Source of the DNA: Kingdonia uniflora
Taxonomy: Eukaryota > Streptophyta > Magnoliopsida > Ranunculales > Circaeasteraceae
Direction: 5' to 3'
DNA: 64,000 nucleotides
Assembly (NCBI GenBank): GCA_014058105.1
Contig: JACGCM010001927.1
Coordinates: 620,001-684,000 of the forward strand
The notes under the pieces are model-generated. The model was not told the DNA's origin and searched no databases. It saw only the letters and a program-made list of their open reading frames with translations. A program made the position numbers and the translations under genes. Below are positions 34,290 through 46,168 of the stretch, piece by piece (position 1 is the first letter of the stretch; every line of letters starts with the position of its first letter).

Positions 34290-35814
34290 TGCCATCCTTG
34301 TATAATTCCAGGTTGATAATGTATTCGTACATCTGTCCCTCATTGAAAATGAATTCCAGCAACCTCTTTAAAGCATAACAGTTGGTTGTAGAATGATGGT
34401 TTACCTTATGATGCATGTAGTACGAGTGACTCTTTTCAATGGTTGGGAGGGATAACCATTGACCTATGGGAGGACATGTTTGGGCAGTGAACCGCCTTTC
34501 CTAGGGTTGCCAGTGCTGCCCTTGGAGCACTTTTGATCACCCTGATCCTCCTTTGGTTCACTATTTTGATCTGTGGGTGGACCTTTAGTGGTTAGGATGA
34601 ATTTAGATGATTTATGTCTTTCATACATTATCCTTTCCAGGTCGATATAACCATTGACCTTGGTTATCATATCCTCCAAGGTCGTAGGTTTGCTGAGGAA
34701 GAGGTGCTCTTTGGCCTTACAGTCGAGCTAAAGCACGTTGGTGAAAGCAGTAATAGCTGTTTTCTGATCGAGATTGTCTACTTTATGCGTGAGCTCCAAA
34801 AACTTCTTTGCAAAAGCCTCAAGCTTTTCTCTGTGTGACTGTTTAAGACTAATAAGAGAATATAAATTCTCCTCTTTGTCTCTGTTGTAAGTATACGTTT
34901 TGATGAATTTGTTTCTGGAGCTGGTCGAATGTAAATATGAAATCTTCAGGTAAATAATGGAACCATCGGAGCAGTTCTTCCTGTAGACTTGTTGCGAACA
35001 AACGGTAAAAGATGCGGCTGAGATTGGAATACAACCACAACGAATCACGATATTGTTGAATGTGCTCCTTTGGATCGGTGCCCTTGTACTTAGAAATTTT
35101 CGGAGTATGAAAACCTTTCGGTATTTCCATATCGAATAGTTCTTTGCTAATTAGACTCCCTTGAAACTTGGTAAGGTCGTCTGTAGTGCCCAGAACTTGT
35201 GCTTCAATCAACTCCTTGATGCAATGATCCATATACTCATGTGTGACGTATTAACGCGTCGATTGAGTGGCTTGACAAGGAGGCTGAGGATTATGAGTAC
35301 AGGTACCCTCACTCAAACGATCACGTACTAGAATTCAAGGTTGAGGTCGTTATTCTTCCTCCTGACATTTAAAAAGTTAGTGACCTCTGCTGATTTCAGA
35401 CTAAACCTCACCATCCAAATGAATTGAAGGTTTATATTTGTACTGAATATTTCTAGAAATAGCTTTACTGGTGGCTTCTCGAGGTCCCAATCTATCTCGC
35501 ATAGAAACCTGGGAGGTCTCTGACTCTTGATCATGATCCCTGGTTTGAGGAGCCTGTTACGTATCCTACAGAGGTTGTAATACAGTCTATATGGTTGTCA
35601 TCGGGACTTCATGTCGTTTGAATGCCGTCAATCAAGCTTGCCGATCTGCTTTGTGCTCCTTCTTATGGAGCTCACGGTCAAGAGTTAACTAACGTTCAAG
35701 CTTATTACACTTCTCTATTTCAGCGTGGAGATTTGCCTATAGTTCTGTAAGTTGCTCTGGCTCAACTGAAAGATCGAGCTGGATTCCGGTTATTGGTCAT
35801 CTGGAAGTGACCAT
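34290..35814 (-). pseudogene. gag: Element D gag remnant
   Basis: The minus-strand ATG at 35814 gives MVTSR-stop, matching gag of A. The core reads MDHCIKELIEAQVLG (35232), FHTPKISKYKGTDPKEHIQQ, FYRLFATSLQEELLRWFHYL and TFDQLQKQIHQNVYLQQ. A second frame carries LKQSHREKLEAFAKKFLEL, then DLERIMYERHKSS. A knuckle-like C/H segment lies near 34420. Stops and shifts break it in at least three places. Confidence 0.82.
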
Positions 35815-35870
35815 GAATGAAATTAAGAGTAGAGTAAATGTATGCCATAGGAAATCGTGGAAATTTTTTC

Positions 35871-35891
35871 TTACCCACAGATGGCATAAAA
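35871..35891 (-). other. Element D primer-binding site
   Basis: The minus strand reads TTATGCCATCTGTGGGTAA after the LTR end, a mutated relative of TTGGCGCCGTCTGTGGGAA. Confidence 0.65.
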
Positions 35892-36506
35892 TGTAATGGC
35901 CTAATTCCGTAAGCTCGAGATGGCTCAAAATTAGCTCTTACACCAATGTTCATGTGACAAAAGCTAATGTGAAATAAGAAATGACACAGGTGATTTAGCA
36001 TGGAAAACCTCTAAATAGGTAAGAAACTACAACCTCGAGTTGAGAGTTTTAGTAACAGTAACTTTTATTGCTTGAGGCTGATATCATATTACAAGTGATC
36101 TCTCGAACTATAAATTCTAGATCTTGCAAATAAGAATTTTGGTATTTTGAGAATCGAGAAAATATAGTTTTATTGGTGATTTTTCGTATATATTTTTGGT
36201 CCTTGTCTCTTCTGGAACTTTTTCATTATATAGGCCTCACCCGTAATTTGTTATCATACTGAAGCGCGTTCTTCGAATAATGTGGTAAGTGGCGGTTGAC
36301 TGAATAACTATTGAGTTCATGAGATATAGGTGTCTTTGACTTGTTCATCTTTTTCTATTGTGCTCGACCAACTTTCTTCATCAGTTTGTAGTGTATGTGT
36401 CAATGTTGACTGTTTATATCACGTGTAAAATTCATGAGTCTAACATGGAGGTAGTTCAAATTGGAAATATTTTGAATTGGGTTAGATTGAGGAATAGGCC
36501 CCTTTG
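35892..36506 (-). repeat. Element D 5' LTR (615 bp)
   Basis: The plus strand starts TGTAATGGCCTAATTCCG and ends at AATAGGCCCCTTTG, next to the right GTGGA copy. The outer TG of the LTR start has mutated to CA. Confidence 0.92.
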
Positions 36507-36511
36507 GTGGA
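36507..36511. repeat. Target-site duplication of element D, right copy (GTGGA)
   Basis: Identical to 22364-22368; the RNase H reading of element C continues after it. Confidence 0.9.
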
Positions 36512-37387
36512 CTATGAGCAATGAATCGGTGTATACCAATATTTTGGGTAATCTGATTTTTAATGCCATTTCCAACCCGTAAATTATAGCCTCGTACTCT
36601 ATGACATTATTGGAGGTTTCGAAGTCGAGTTTTATTACTTTTTCAATTCTATAATTTAATGGAGTGATTAGAATGATTCCCACTTCTGATCCCGTGGGTC
36701 TTGCCGATCAATTTGTAAGTGATCTCCAGGCTTTTCTAGTTACCCAGTTTGCCCTTTCTTCATAGGGTTTGTCAAGTGGCTCGAAATAGGGAAGTCGGCA
36801 AAGAAATTGGATACGACTTGTCTTTTTTCTGATGTTCTATGTTCGAACCTAATGTCGTGTTCCCCCAAGCTTACTGACCATTACTGTATTCAGCGTGATT
36901 TTTCATTTTTGGATAGTACTTCTCGGAGGGGATAGTTAGTCATAATTTTTACTGAGTATGCTTGGAAGTAATGCTTCAACTTCTGCGATGTGTAAAGAAG
37001 TGTAAGGAGGAATTTCTTGAGTTTAGAATATCTTATTTCGGATGGAGTAAGAGTCTAGCTTATAAAGTATTCCGATTCTCAATCTTCCCTTCCAATTGGA
37101 TCAAAACATATCTTAAAGAGTTTTTTGTCACTACTAGGTAAGTCGTCAACTTTTTACCTTCTATTGGTGTACTCATTACTGAAGGTTATCCAAGGTACTT
37201 TTTCAACTTTTGAAAAGTGGCCACGCATTCTTCCGTTCAATCTATATCTTCATTTTTTCTTTCCCTTTCCTCCTTTGGTAGACCCGCGTAGTAGAAAAAA
37301 TAACCATCGGCAACAATCTAATGATTTTGAAATGAACTTGCTTATTGCTGCAGTCTTCCCAGTTAGCTTCTGCACATCCTTTTTAGT
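36512..37387 (-). pseudogene. pol: Element C pol: second RNase H start, RT-linked RNase H and connection
   Basis: From 36683: MGIILITPLNYRIEKVIKL, SNNVIEYEAIIYGLEMAL and LVYTDSLLIVH, ending at the D insertion. Rightward the region runs through the RT-linked RNase H to KDVQKLTGKTAA near 37370, where element E cuts in. Two stops are seen near 37030 and 37090. Confidence 0.82.
37383..37387. repeat. Target-site duplication of element E, left copy (TTAGT)
   Basis: TTAGT stands before the E LTR and again at 51235-51239. Confidence 0.9.
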
Positions 37388-37884
37388 TGTAATGGTTAGT
37401 TTTCTGGTTGATAAACCTTGCCAATACTTAGGTAAAGAAATATGATTTAAGTGTAAATAGAAGCTATCACGCAGTAGATTTTACGTGGAAACTTAGCGAA
37501 GCCTGAGAAAAACCACGACCTCGAGGAAGATTTAGATATAAATTTATTAAATGTTAATCTATTACACTTGCAGAGAAATTTTGATTATGGGTGTAAAGAA
37601 GGGTAAAGAATTTATCCCCACTGCTATATGCTATGACAGTATTTATAGTTGGATACAAGCAGTAACAAAAATATAATATTTATCTTAGCTTTAGGGAAGG
37701 TGGGCAAACTTTATGGAGCACATACAACAGCTACATTTGACCAAGTATAACAGCTGTTGTGGAGGGTCGAGCTTTGTAGTTATAGATTGGGATGTTCTCG
37801 AATTTCAGTGGGGTACATGCTCAAATTCATTCAGCATGCCTTTGATAGTTCTTCATTATCGAATCTGGGGAATATGCTACTACA
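37388..37884 (-). repeat. Element E 3' LTR (497 bp)
   Basis: The plus strand runs TGTAATGGTTAG...AATATGCTACTACA; the pair is 50740-51234. The minus strand has ACTATAAATAC, a likely LTR TATA box, near 37634. Confidence 0.93.
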
Positions 37885-37899
37885 ATCGCCTCATTCTCA
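37885..37899 (-). other. Element E polypurine tract
   Basis: The minus strand reads TGAGAATGAGGCGAT next to the LTR, sharing GAGGCGAT with element D. Confidence 0.6.
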
Positions 37900-38055
37900 A
37901 TGCAATTACTTATTGTTGTGTCGTGAAGAATATGTTGGGACTTGGAATACTAACTTTTATCTTTGAAAAGATGTTAGGGAACAAAAATCCCTTAATTCGT
38001 GGCATGAATATAGGGTAATTATCTTGACCGGTACTGCATATGTGTTGGCCTTTTC

Positions 38056-38064
38056 TATAAATAG
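38056..38064 (+). promoter_or_regulatory. TATA box of element E first antisense ORF
   Basis: CTATAAATAGCC, 46 bases before the ATG at 38102. Confidence 0.6.
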
Positions 38065-38101
38065 CCATGTTTATTTGAAAAGAAGTAAAGTATTTGCTAT
38101 A

Positions 38102-38445
38102 ATGGTGAGAACTTGGTCTCGATGTCAGTAAGATGCCGTGGGAGGTCGTCTAGCCATTAAGGTTGTTAAAGTTGAGGAGCGATACTTTGGGCTTTTTTCA
38201 ATTTTTGATTTATTTCCTCCTCGGGGACTTTAGATGTTACAAGGATATTGCCAGAGCAGATGGAAGTGGAAACTGACTGCTGGTTCTGGTATGGCATTTT
38301 TGCATATGAAGTGCGTAAGATCAATCAACATCGTATTGTGCTGAGGTATATCGTAAAGGAGAAGATCAGGCAAGAAGATGTTCTTGTTGCTGGAGGAGTA
38401 TTGACTCCATGTAGGCAAGTCAACCATGTGCCATATTTCAAATGA
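38102..38445 (+). pseudogene. Element E antisense small protein (aORF-a/b type)
   Basis: The ATG gives MVRTWSRCQ-stop, then GGRLAIKVVKVEERYFGLFS and, after further breaks, an acidic part and DVLVAGGVLTPCR before the stop at 38443. The MVRT start fits aORF-a, while GRLxIKV and the AGGxL tail fit aORF-b. In E one gene therefore combines features of both. The cysteine tail is mostly lost (NHVPYFK). Confidence 0.55.
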
Positions 38446-38625
38446 AATTATATGTGACCATGTGATGTACTTGTTCTCGATTAAATAAAATGGGTTTTCG
38501 ATTAATATGTTCCCGATGTATAACTGAGTCATGATATTGTATTATCGATTTTTTTGTTTTTTGTAATTTAGAAAATTTAGTTATAACTATCCTATGAATA
38601 TAGGAGGTAAATAAAAGGAAAAGAT

Positions 38626-38787
38626 ATGGTGAGGGTTGGAAAAGAACAAATGGTTAAGTGTTTCCCTACAGGTGATTTATTAGTTTATAAAGAATTTGAT
38701 ATTCACTCTTTTTTTGTGAGTTTGAGAACTGCATTGGAGAAGATGGAGAGGACTGAGGAGGTTAGGAGGTACCAATGTTGTTTTTGA
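38626..38787 (+). CDS. Small antisense-strand ORF in element E (53 aa, hypothetical)
   Basis: An ATG-to-stop frame begins MVRVGKEQMVKC and ends EEVRRYQCCF. It follows the first antisense ORF and has no recognisable motif. I saw no counterpart in A, D or G. It could be a chance frame. Confidence 0.25.
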   Translation: MVRVGKEQMVKCFPTGDLLVYKEFDIHSFFVSLRTALEKMERTEEVRRYQCCF

Positions 38788-38891
38788 GGAGGGAAAAAGT
38801 GAAGGAGGTCGAGAAGAGGCGTACTAGGTAAATAAAAAGGAAAACTGCCAAACGGTTAGGCGAATGGTCTAGAGGTGGTTTGTTGAACTGT

Positions 38892-38910
38892 CACGTGGGG
38901 TCTATAAATA
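38892..38910 (+). promoter_or_regulatory. G-box and TATA box of element E aORF-c
   Basis: CACGTG at 38892-38897 is followed by CTATAAATA at 38902-38910. A G-box just before a TATA box is a common plant promoter arrangement. The next large ORF on this strand is aORF-c at 39869, so a leader of nearly 1 kb, probably with an intron, is implied. Confidence 0.5.
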
Positions 38911-39868
38911 CTCTCGTATCTGGTGATTGTTCACACTTCTTGTTTACTAAAAATTCTAAAGTATTTTTTGATTATCTCTATTCTTCACTTGTTAACTGCT
39001 CCAATATTGGTACTGAGGAGATATCTTAACTCATTGAGATGGCAAAAGTTGCGAAGGAGAAGGATTTACAAGTAGCACGTCTTCAAGGATGGTTTTATTT
39101 TTCTTTCCATAATTTGATTTCTTTGTTTGTTTGTATTGTGAATGAATGAAACCCATTATAAGTTATATTTGTATGTATGTTGTGTATAGATTAATTAGAA
39201 TAATAGTTGGTATTTGTACGAACAATTGAAGTGGAGGCATATTTTAGGGTTTGGGTGGTTATCTGTTTGGTTGGATGTGGAATTGATTTAGTGATGATGT
39301 TTAGAGAATGTCTCATGGAACAAGGCATTTGTGCATGTATAGGGAGTGATCTGTCTTTGTTTGAGATGGAGAGTAACAATTTTGATCATCATGGAGGTTA
39401 TAGCGTGGAGTTCAAAGGTGTTAAGAGAAATTGAAAGTTGAATAAAGTTCGGGGTAGGGTGAAAAATGTGATTGTTGGTATTTACGCTGCCGTGTTTGGC
39501 CTTAATTGCAGCCGGAGATATCGGGAAAAAAAATTGTTTCCTTTTTTGGCGGGAAACTGGGCACCATTTTTGTTGTTGGTACTTTGAGGAACTTGTTGAA
39601 TATATCTTTACAATAACTTTATGAATATAGATAAGTAGTTTAAAGAATTGTCGATGAAGAAATTGTCAATATAAGAACTTTAACAACAGTTGCTTTGTGA
39701 ACTTATTTGAGGATGATATAGTAAAAGATATAATAGGATGTTAAGCATAAGCTTCGATAAAGCTTGTATGTATAGATAAAGGATGTTCCTTAACTGTCTA
39801 TATGGCGATAAATTTAAATTACTTTATAGTGCAAAAAATGATGTAGAGCTAATTTAAAACTAAATATT

Positions 39869-42190
39869 ATGATTTTCATGTTTGAAATAGCTGAACCAGT
39901 CCAAGCCACTAATCTTCCTGATGCAGTTGTAGAAGGAACTATGTTTTACGTTGTCGATGTAGAACCCATAATTATCAATGTTACCACTTGTGTTCAAGAG
40001 TTGGATAAAAAATAAAGGGTTAAAAATAAGGGTGGTGATGATGTTGGGGGGTTTGGAAGAACTAGGGTGGCGAATGAAGTCGCCTCGTGTTTTGATGCTG
40101 CGAAGGGAGGGGGTGACGAGGAGAGATTTGAGACAAACATCAAACACGAGCCTCAGACAGGTGATCGAGGAGAGTATACTCGTGGGGGCAGTGTATGAGG
40201 TGATTCTGATGTAGATCTGGACGAGGATGGTGAGTGTTATATGGATGGGGAGGAGACCAATGAAATTTTTAATTTTAAGAAGTATGGAAATCCTCAAGAT
40301 GTGAGAGTGGAGGAGTATTATAGGGAGATGATCAATCAAGAAATCCCTATGGACGGTATTCTTGTTCATCGAAAACAGATTAAGAAGGGCCTGAATCTTC
40401 TTCTTCGAGCTGATCAATTGAAGTTTTTAAACTTCTTCGATGTTGCTCTAGGTCAGTTCAACCCGAATACCTTTGACTTGTTTCAGGTTGTAGGGGTATT
40501 GAATGTTCGACTTAAAGAAAAAGGAGAACAATTGATATATGTGGATGATCTACTTGTGTATTACACACTAAAGCAAAATCTAAGTAAGGTGGGGTATAGG
40601 TATTTGGCCAGGTTTCTTAAGAGGCCATTGCTGTATGATATGGTATCGATAGGTAGTAAATATTTTGCTGATAGACTTCTTGTGTCGAGGAACAACGAGT
40701 TCGGTCCAAAAGACCCTGGTGAACCTTTAAAGTGGAAATACTTTCATTTAGGTTAATATACATGCTCTTGTGTGTGCTTTTTTGTCAAACTTGTTTTGTT
40801 TTGTACATTTTCTAACTAGCTGTATTGTTAATTTGAGAACAAGCTATTATGGCCAAATTGATTCCCTTGTCGAGGATCAAGAAGTAGTAGGGGAATTTCT
40901 TAAGGAGGCAGGATTAAAGAGAGGTCGAACAAAAGGCGACGACGTTTGCCTTATCAACGGTAAGATGTCAACAAACACCAGGAGATATATAGATTCAAGC
41001 ATCCCCCTAAAAAGCCCTGACCTGAGCGGGTACACAACTGATTCTACTGCGGCAGAAAAGGAAGTTTTGCTAAGTGTGGGCTTTGGGAAGGTTGGCAAGA
41101 AAAAGAGGGTTGGCACTCTACCTCCTACACCTGCACCTCCTACGAAGAGGGTTACTCGACAAACCCTTGTCAAGAAGCAAGGGAAAGGAGAGGCTATTAT
41201 TGATGGGTTGGAGTGTGTTCCAGATAGTCGACCAGTAAAGGCTGTTGTAGTACCTCAGCAGAAGTTTATATATTTGAAGAAGGGCTCCTTCGATTAACTG
41301 AAATCGAAGCCCGTTGGAAATTTGGTGGAATTAGAGGAAGAGACCCACTGAACTATCAAGGCTTGGTTCAGGAACAAAGTCCATGGAGCAGGACTTTGAT
41401 ACCTATTTGGCTAAAGTAGAGAGAATTTCTTTGTTCTTCATGGAAGGTCATCGAATGATAAATCAGGTGAGGAATCTTAGTGTATTATCTCAATTAATAA
41501 CTTTGGTCCCTTCAACAAAATCTCATGCTTTGACTACTATGCAGATCAAGAAGGTGCTCCTCGATGGGAACCCTTTTTATAGGGAAAAACTTGGCCAACA
41601 AACTCTTAGTATCCTAAAATATTGAGAAGGAGTTGGTGAGATAGAAAGAAGATCTCGAAGCTAAGATAGATAAGGTGAAAGCTGGTGCAGTAAAGTTGAA
41701 GGAGGCAACTCTCTGCTAAGCAAAGAGGATATGGGAGAAAGAGAAAAGAAAAGAGACCGAGAAGTTGAAAGTTGATATAGTTAAAGAGAGGGAGGAAGCC
41801 TTAGCTTTTCAAAAATCAAACTTTAAAGATGATGTTTTAGAGCAAATTCTGGATGTACGGAAGTCGATAGAAGCAAAAAAGGCTAAAGTTCTTGCCTAGG
41901 CTATCGCAGAGGCAAATTTGGTGGGTCTCGACTCCTTGAGGCGTCTGCAGGTAAATTTCTCTGACCAATTTGAGTTGATGGAGGAGAGAAAGGACTTCTA
42001 CAAGGGTCTTGCTGCAGCGGCTGGGCTTGAATTTGATGATTCTGATGTTGAAGATGACGTAGCTGAGACTACAGCTACTACTCATGTCTTGCCTGATGGT
42101 GTTGAACAAATAGGAGGAGAAATTTTTGATGAACTTACTCCCGGTCTCCCAGTGAAAATTGTCACTCCGATCATATCTCCAAAGAATTAA
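39869..42190 (+). pseudogene. Element E antisense gene aORF-c (transposon-like domain plus coiled coil)
   Basis: From the ATG at 39869 one frame runs to 40756 with only two stops (about 40013 and 40197). It holds [37 protein letters not shown] and [14 protein letters not shown], the best-kept copy of the Transposase_28-like domain here, followed by [20 protein letters not shown]. After an intron near 40757, a basic proline-rich exon (40860-41297) contains GTLPPTPAPPTKRVTRQ. A clean GT-AG intron fits 41467-41544. Coiled coils follow (41640-42000), and it ends with acidic FDDSDVEDDVAETT and a stop at 42188. Identification is by pattern only; function unknown. Confidence 0.65.
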
Positions 42191-42760
42191 ATAATTTTGA
42201 ATGTAGTAAAAAAATTTGGGAATATTTTAAAGTAAAAGTTGTACAAATGGTCGATGGGACCTGATAACATTGGTTTCAATTGGTAATGATTTAATCTTTA
42301 AGTAGTAAATCTTGAATTGTTTTATTTAAATTGTCGATGATTAAGAGACAAGTAGTCTAATATATTTGATGCGATGTTTGATATTTCTTGGTGGAGTATT
42401 ATTTTTATATTGGGATCGCCAACAGAACTAAGTAAGACCTGCTGTTTACTCAAGTACTTTGATATATTGCCCGACTATAGGATATCTTTGTTTAATGAAA
42501 ACGTAAAGATGATATAGCCATGGTTTGGTTTATTAAGTTTGTAGTGATGGTCAGAGATGTTTCCCATTTATGGGATATTTGGTGAGATTGAGAGACAACC
42601 ATGTCATAGCTTGTTGAGTTTTAGGAATGATGGTCAGACATGTTTCCCATTAAGAATATCTATTGTCGAATAAATGGGACTCGGATTTGACATGAAGTTG
42701 TAAAGTTTTGTCAAAAATTGAGAGTAAATGATTTATTGAATTGATATGAATGAAAATGTC
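42191..42760. other. Spacer between aORF-c and pol of element E
   Basis: AT-rich and without a gene. The phrase GATGGTCAGAgATGTTTCCCATT occurs twice (near 42546 and 42629), a small direct repeat. It may correspond to the 160-bp arrays at this place in A and D. Nothing else is seen. Confidence 0.5.
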
Positions 42761-42799
42761 TTTAGGAAAAAGAAAAGATTACAACTCTTATTTGTATAA

Positions 42800-43990
42800 C
42801 ATCTTCACATGTGTTGTGTTCCATGGGAACTCTAGCTGGACTTCGTCTTCAGTCATTAACCAGTATGTGTCACTATCGGTTTTGTCACTTATGATGTATG
42901 GACCTTGCCAATTTTTTGATAATTTTCTAGAGGTCTTGGGCCGAGTACTGTCCCGTATTCGTCGAAGTACGAGGTCCCCGATGTCGAATGTCTATTTTCT
43001 TACCATCTTGTTGTACGCTTTTCTTAGAGTATCGTGGTATCGCCCCAAGTTTGCGATGGCGAGATCTTGAGTTTCTTTGATTCAATTGAGGTTACACTGT
43101 AGTCTGAGTTTGTTATCTTCATCTATGATTAATCTTCTATCAGTTAGAAGGTTGAGATCTAAAAGATGATTGCTTCAATGCCGAAGGCCATCATGAATGG
43201 TGTACAGCCTATGCATGTTCGAGGAGTAGTCCTATATGCCCATAAGACACTGAGTAACTTTTCAACCCATCTTCCTTTCTTTTCATTTGATGGAATGACT
43301 TGATGCTCTTATTAATGGCTTTAGCCTAGCTATTTCCTTGTGGGTAGTAAGGTATCGAGATAGTCACCTATATTTTGTATTTGTGGAGGAATTTGAGCAC
43401 TTTATTACTGGTGAATTGCTTGCCATTATCCGACCTTATCATTTGTGGACATCCGAACTTGTGATGATGTGCTCCCATAGGAAGTTAATTACTTCATTCT
43501 CGTCAGTGTGACAAAGTAGAACAACTTCAACCCATTTTATGAAATAATCTACAGTTATAAGGAATATTTTTATGCTGCTTGATGCGGGGTGGAATGGACC
43601 AATGATGTCGATTGCCTATTTTTTAAATAGCCACAGGACATTACTGACATGGAGGTCGAGGGTGGGGCATTTGATGCCTTGAACATTGATTTGGCATTTA
43701 CAGTATTTTCAAATAAAATCTTCGTAGTTTTCCCTCATCTTTGGCCAGTAATATTTTTTGAACCTGTAATCGTCCCAAAACATGTATTGTATAAATGCCA
43801 TTATCTAGTTCTTTAATCTTTATTTGTGCTTGTTTCTGCGAAATATACTCGATCAGTGGGCCTCTGCCGATAATTTTGTACAATACTCCTTGTATTTTTG
43901 AATCATGGACAATTTGCTAAAAGGGGTCGAGCTTCTTCCTTGTTTTGGGCTAGAGTATTGGGGTTGAAGTATGTGAGGAAAGATTTGCTC
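42800..43990 (-). pseudogene. pol: Element E integrase remnant
   Basis: Minus-strand core text is spread over shifted frames: IDIIGPFHPASSSIK near 43600, YFIKWVEVVLLCHTDENEV, and SVLWAYRTTPRTCIGCTPF near 43240, followed by FMMAFGIEAII. A C-terminal part extends to about 42800. The zinc-binding part lies near 43700. Confidence 0.75.
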
Positions 43991-45190
43991 CAGTCTTCGG
44001 GATCTTCATCTTCAAAAAGTTAGATTTGCATAACAAAGTTTGTATCGAGGCTAAAATTTGGATCACTTCGATGTTCAATGTCATCTTCACACTGTCTTTG
44101 AGCATTGCGGCTATATATGCAAATGCATCAGTATGGCTATTTTAAGCTCTTGGTAAATAAAAAATTATGGCTCTCTTATACTTTTTCATTCGACCAGAGT
44201 GGCATATTCAACCATTTTACCTAATATATTGTAATGGTTGGCCACTAGTAATGAATCCACATAGACAACTATTTCTTCTCCACCAAGTGCAGTGTGAGGT
44301 CTAAGCCATGTAAGATAGCTTCATACTCCATTTCATTGTTCGTTGTATTGAACTTGAGTTTGATAACTTTTTCGATTATGTGGCTGGATGGTGTCATTGG
44401 AACGATGTCAATCCCTGATCCTCTTAGCCCCGTAGATCCATCCATAAAGAGCCTCCATCTTGTACTTTTGGACCATGCATCAGGTTCTTCAATAGAGTCA
44501 TCGGCTAATACTTCTTCGAGTTCCTCCCACTCTGGGTCTTTGAATGGGAAGTCTACTAAGGAATCGGCTACTGCTTGTCCTTTAATTTATATCTGGGGCT
44601 CAAAAGAAATGTCATAATCTCCTAGGAAGACGGACCATGGTTGCACCCTTTTGAAATTTCCTTTTTAGAAAGGAGTAGTTTGAGGGGGAATTTGGTGATG
44701 ACTTTGACGGGATGTGCTTGGAAATAAGGTCAAAGTTTTTGAAAACTGCAAACCAAAGCTAGCAATTACTTTTCAGTTATTGTGTACCTTTTTTCTGTAG
44801 GCATTAAAGTTTTGCTGATGAAGTAGATTGGTTTTTCCACCCCGTTATCTTATCAAATGGGGATAGAATTGATTGAATCTTTTGGTATCGATAAATACAT
44901 AATTAACACTTGGCCATCAATAAGAGTACTCATTATAGGAGATAAAGAAGTTATTGGGGCAGGGTTCATGGGAGTATTGATCGAATCTTTTGTTATCGAT
45001 AAATACATTGTTAACACTTTACCATCAAGTATCTTTTGAGGTCTTGAAAGGCAAATTTGCCTTCTAGGGTCCAAATGATTTTTTTGGGTTTATTTCGCCG
45101 TTATTGGGGCTGGGTTCCCACAGAGAAGGAGATAAAGAAGTTTGCATCGATCAAATGACTTTGAAATGAACCAATGAAGAGCAGGGACTT
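43990..45190 (-). pseudogene. pol: Element E RNase H domains remnant
   Basis: The second RNase H-like domain reads TDGSTGLRGSGIDIVPMTPS near 44440, then FNTTNNEMEYEAILHGLDL. The RT-linked RNase H lies at about 44480-45190. It contains a 108-base direct duplication around GAATCTTTTGgTATCGAT (44875 and 44983) that does not belong to the usual domain. Confidence 0.72.
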
Positions 45191-46060
45191 TCCCAGCGAG
45201 CTTTTAGACATTTTTATTTGTTCGTGGTGATGGTATGGCCATAAGTGCCTTGATTTGTTCTCGGTCAATTTTTATCCACTGCTTACTTACCAGATGGCCT
45301 AAGAATTTTCCAGATGCTACCCCAAATTGACATTTTTCTGGGTTTAATTTTATGCGATATGTATGAAGGATATCAAAGATTGTTTACAGATTGTTGAAAT
45401 GATCCTCTCATTTTGGGCTTTTGCAGATTATGTCGTCGATGTACACTTCTATGAATTTACCCAAATGATCTTTAAACATTATTGCTACAAGTCGTTGATA
45501 CATTGCTCTTGCATTCTATAATCCAAATGGCATTACTGTATAACAGTAAAGGCCCATTTCTGTAATGAATGTAGTCCATTCTTGATCTTCTTCAATAAAT
45601 GGAGCCTGATTATATCCTAAAGCTGCATCCAACAGAGTCGAGGAGGTGAGGGATCAAAGGTAGAGGGAAGCTATCCTTAGTCTTAAATTTATTGGGTTCA
45701 GTGAAGTTCACGCAGACCCTGATTTTCCCGTTCTTCTTTGAGACAGCTAGGATGTCTGAAGCCCATTTTGGATATTTTGCTTCTCGGATGAATCCAACTC
45801 GAAGTAGCTTATCAATTTCTTTATTAACAGGTTCTCGCAGTCTGGGTGCCATGTTACGTCGCTTCTGCAATACAGCCTTGTTGTCAAGTACGAGGTTTAA
45901 TTTGTGGCATGCGATAGAAGGGACAATTCCTGGCATTTCTTGAAAAGACCATGCATAAACATCTATATTTCTCTTTAAAACTTCATGAGGGTTTCCCTTT
46001 CTTCTAATGATAGTTTAGAACTAATGAAAGTATTTCTCCCAGGTCTATCTAGTTCTATGG
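45190..46060 (-). pseudogene. pol: Element E reverse transcriptase remnant
   Basis: From 45936: MAPRLREPVNKEIDKLLR (in frame after a short leader), KYPKWASDILAVSKKNGKIR and DSFPLPLIPHLLDS, then a frameshift. YIDD is encoded at 45443-45432. The upstream protease is not found before J begins at 46169. Confidence 0.85.
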
Positions 46061-46168
46061 ATTCGAAGGTCTCAGTATCATGCTACTCAAACGTTGGGAG
46101 AGACTCATTCTGTAATTGCTACTCCATTAGAAGTTGTGATGTATGAGAGTTCGTGTTCAGTCGGGAAG

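Larger units (their letters stand above)
22369..36506 (-). mobile_element. Element D: complete Tat-like gypsy element, 14.1 kb
   Basis: Both LTRs, purine tract, primer site, gag, pol, repeat array and the three-part antisense block are present, with a five-base target duplication. gag, pol and aORF-b/c are close relatives of element A. By eye the two LTRs differ at roughly one site in ten, so the insertion is not recent. Every large frame is broken. Confidence 0.93.

Noticed and set aside
40877..41173. Minus-strand 98-codon ORF
   Set aside because: It mirrors the basic, proline-rich aORF-c exon of element E on the plus strand, which has the better context.
44294..44617. Plus-strand 107-codon ORF with a serine-rich stretch
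   Set aside because: It is the complement of the second RNase H-like domain of element E; similar mirror ORFs occur over this domain in A (4126-4416), D (31820-32110) and F (56279-56560).
45610..45943. An intact host gene on either strand
   Set aside because: The 108-codon minus-strand frame is plainly gypsy RT, and the plus-strand frame is its complement.
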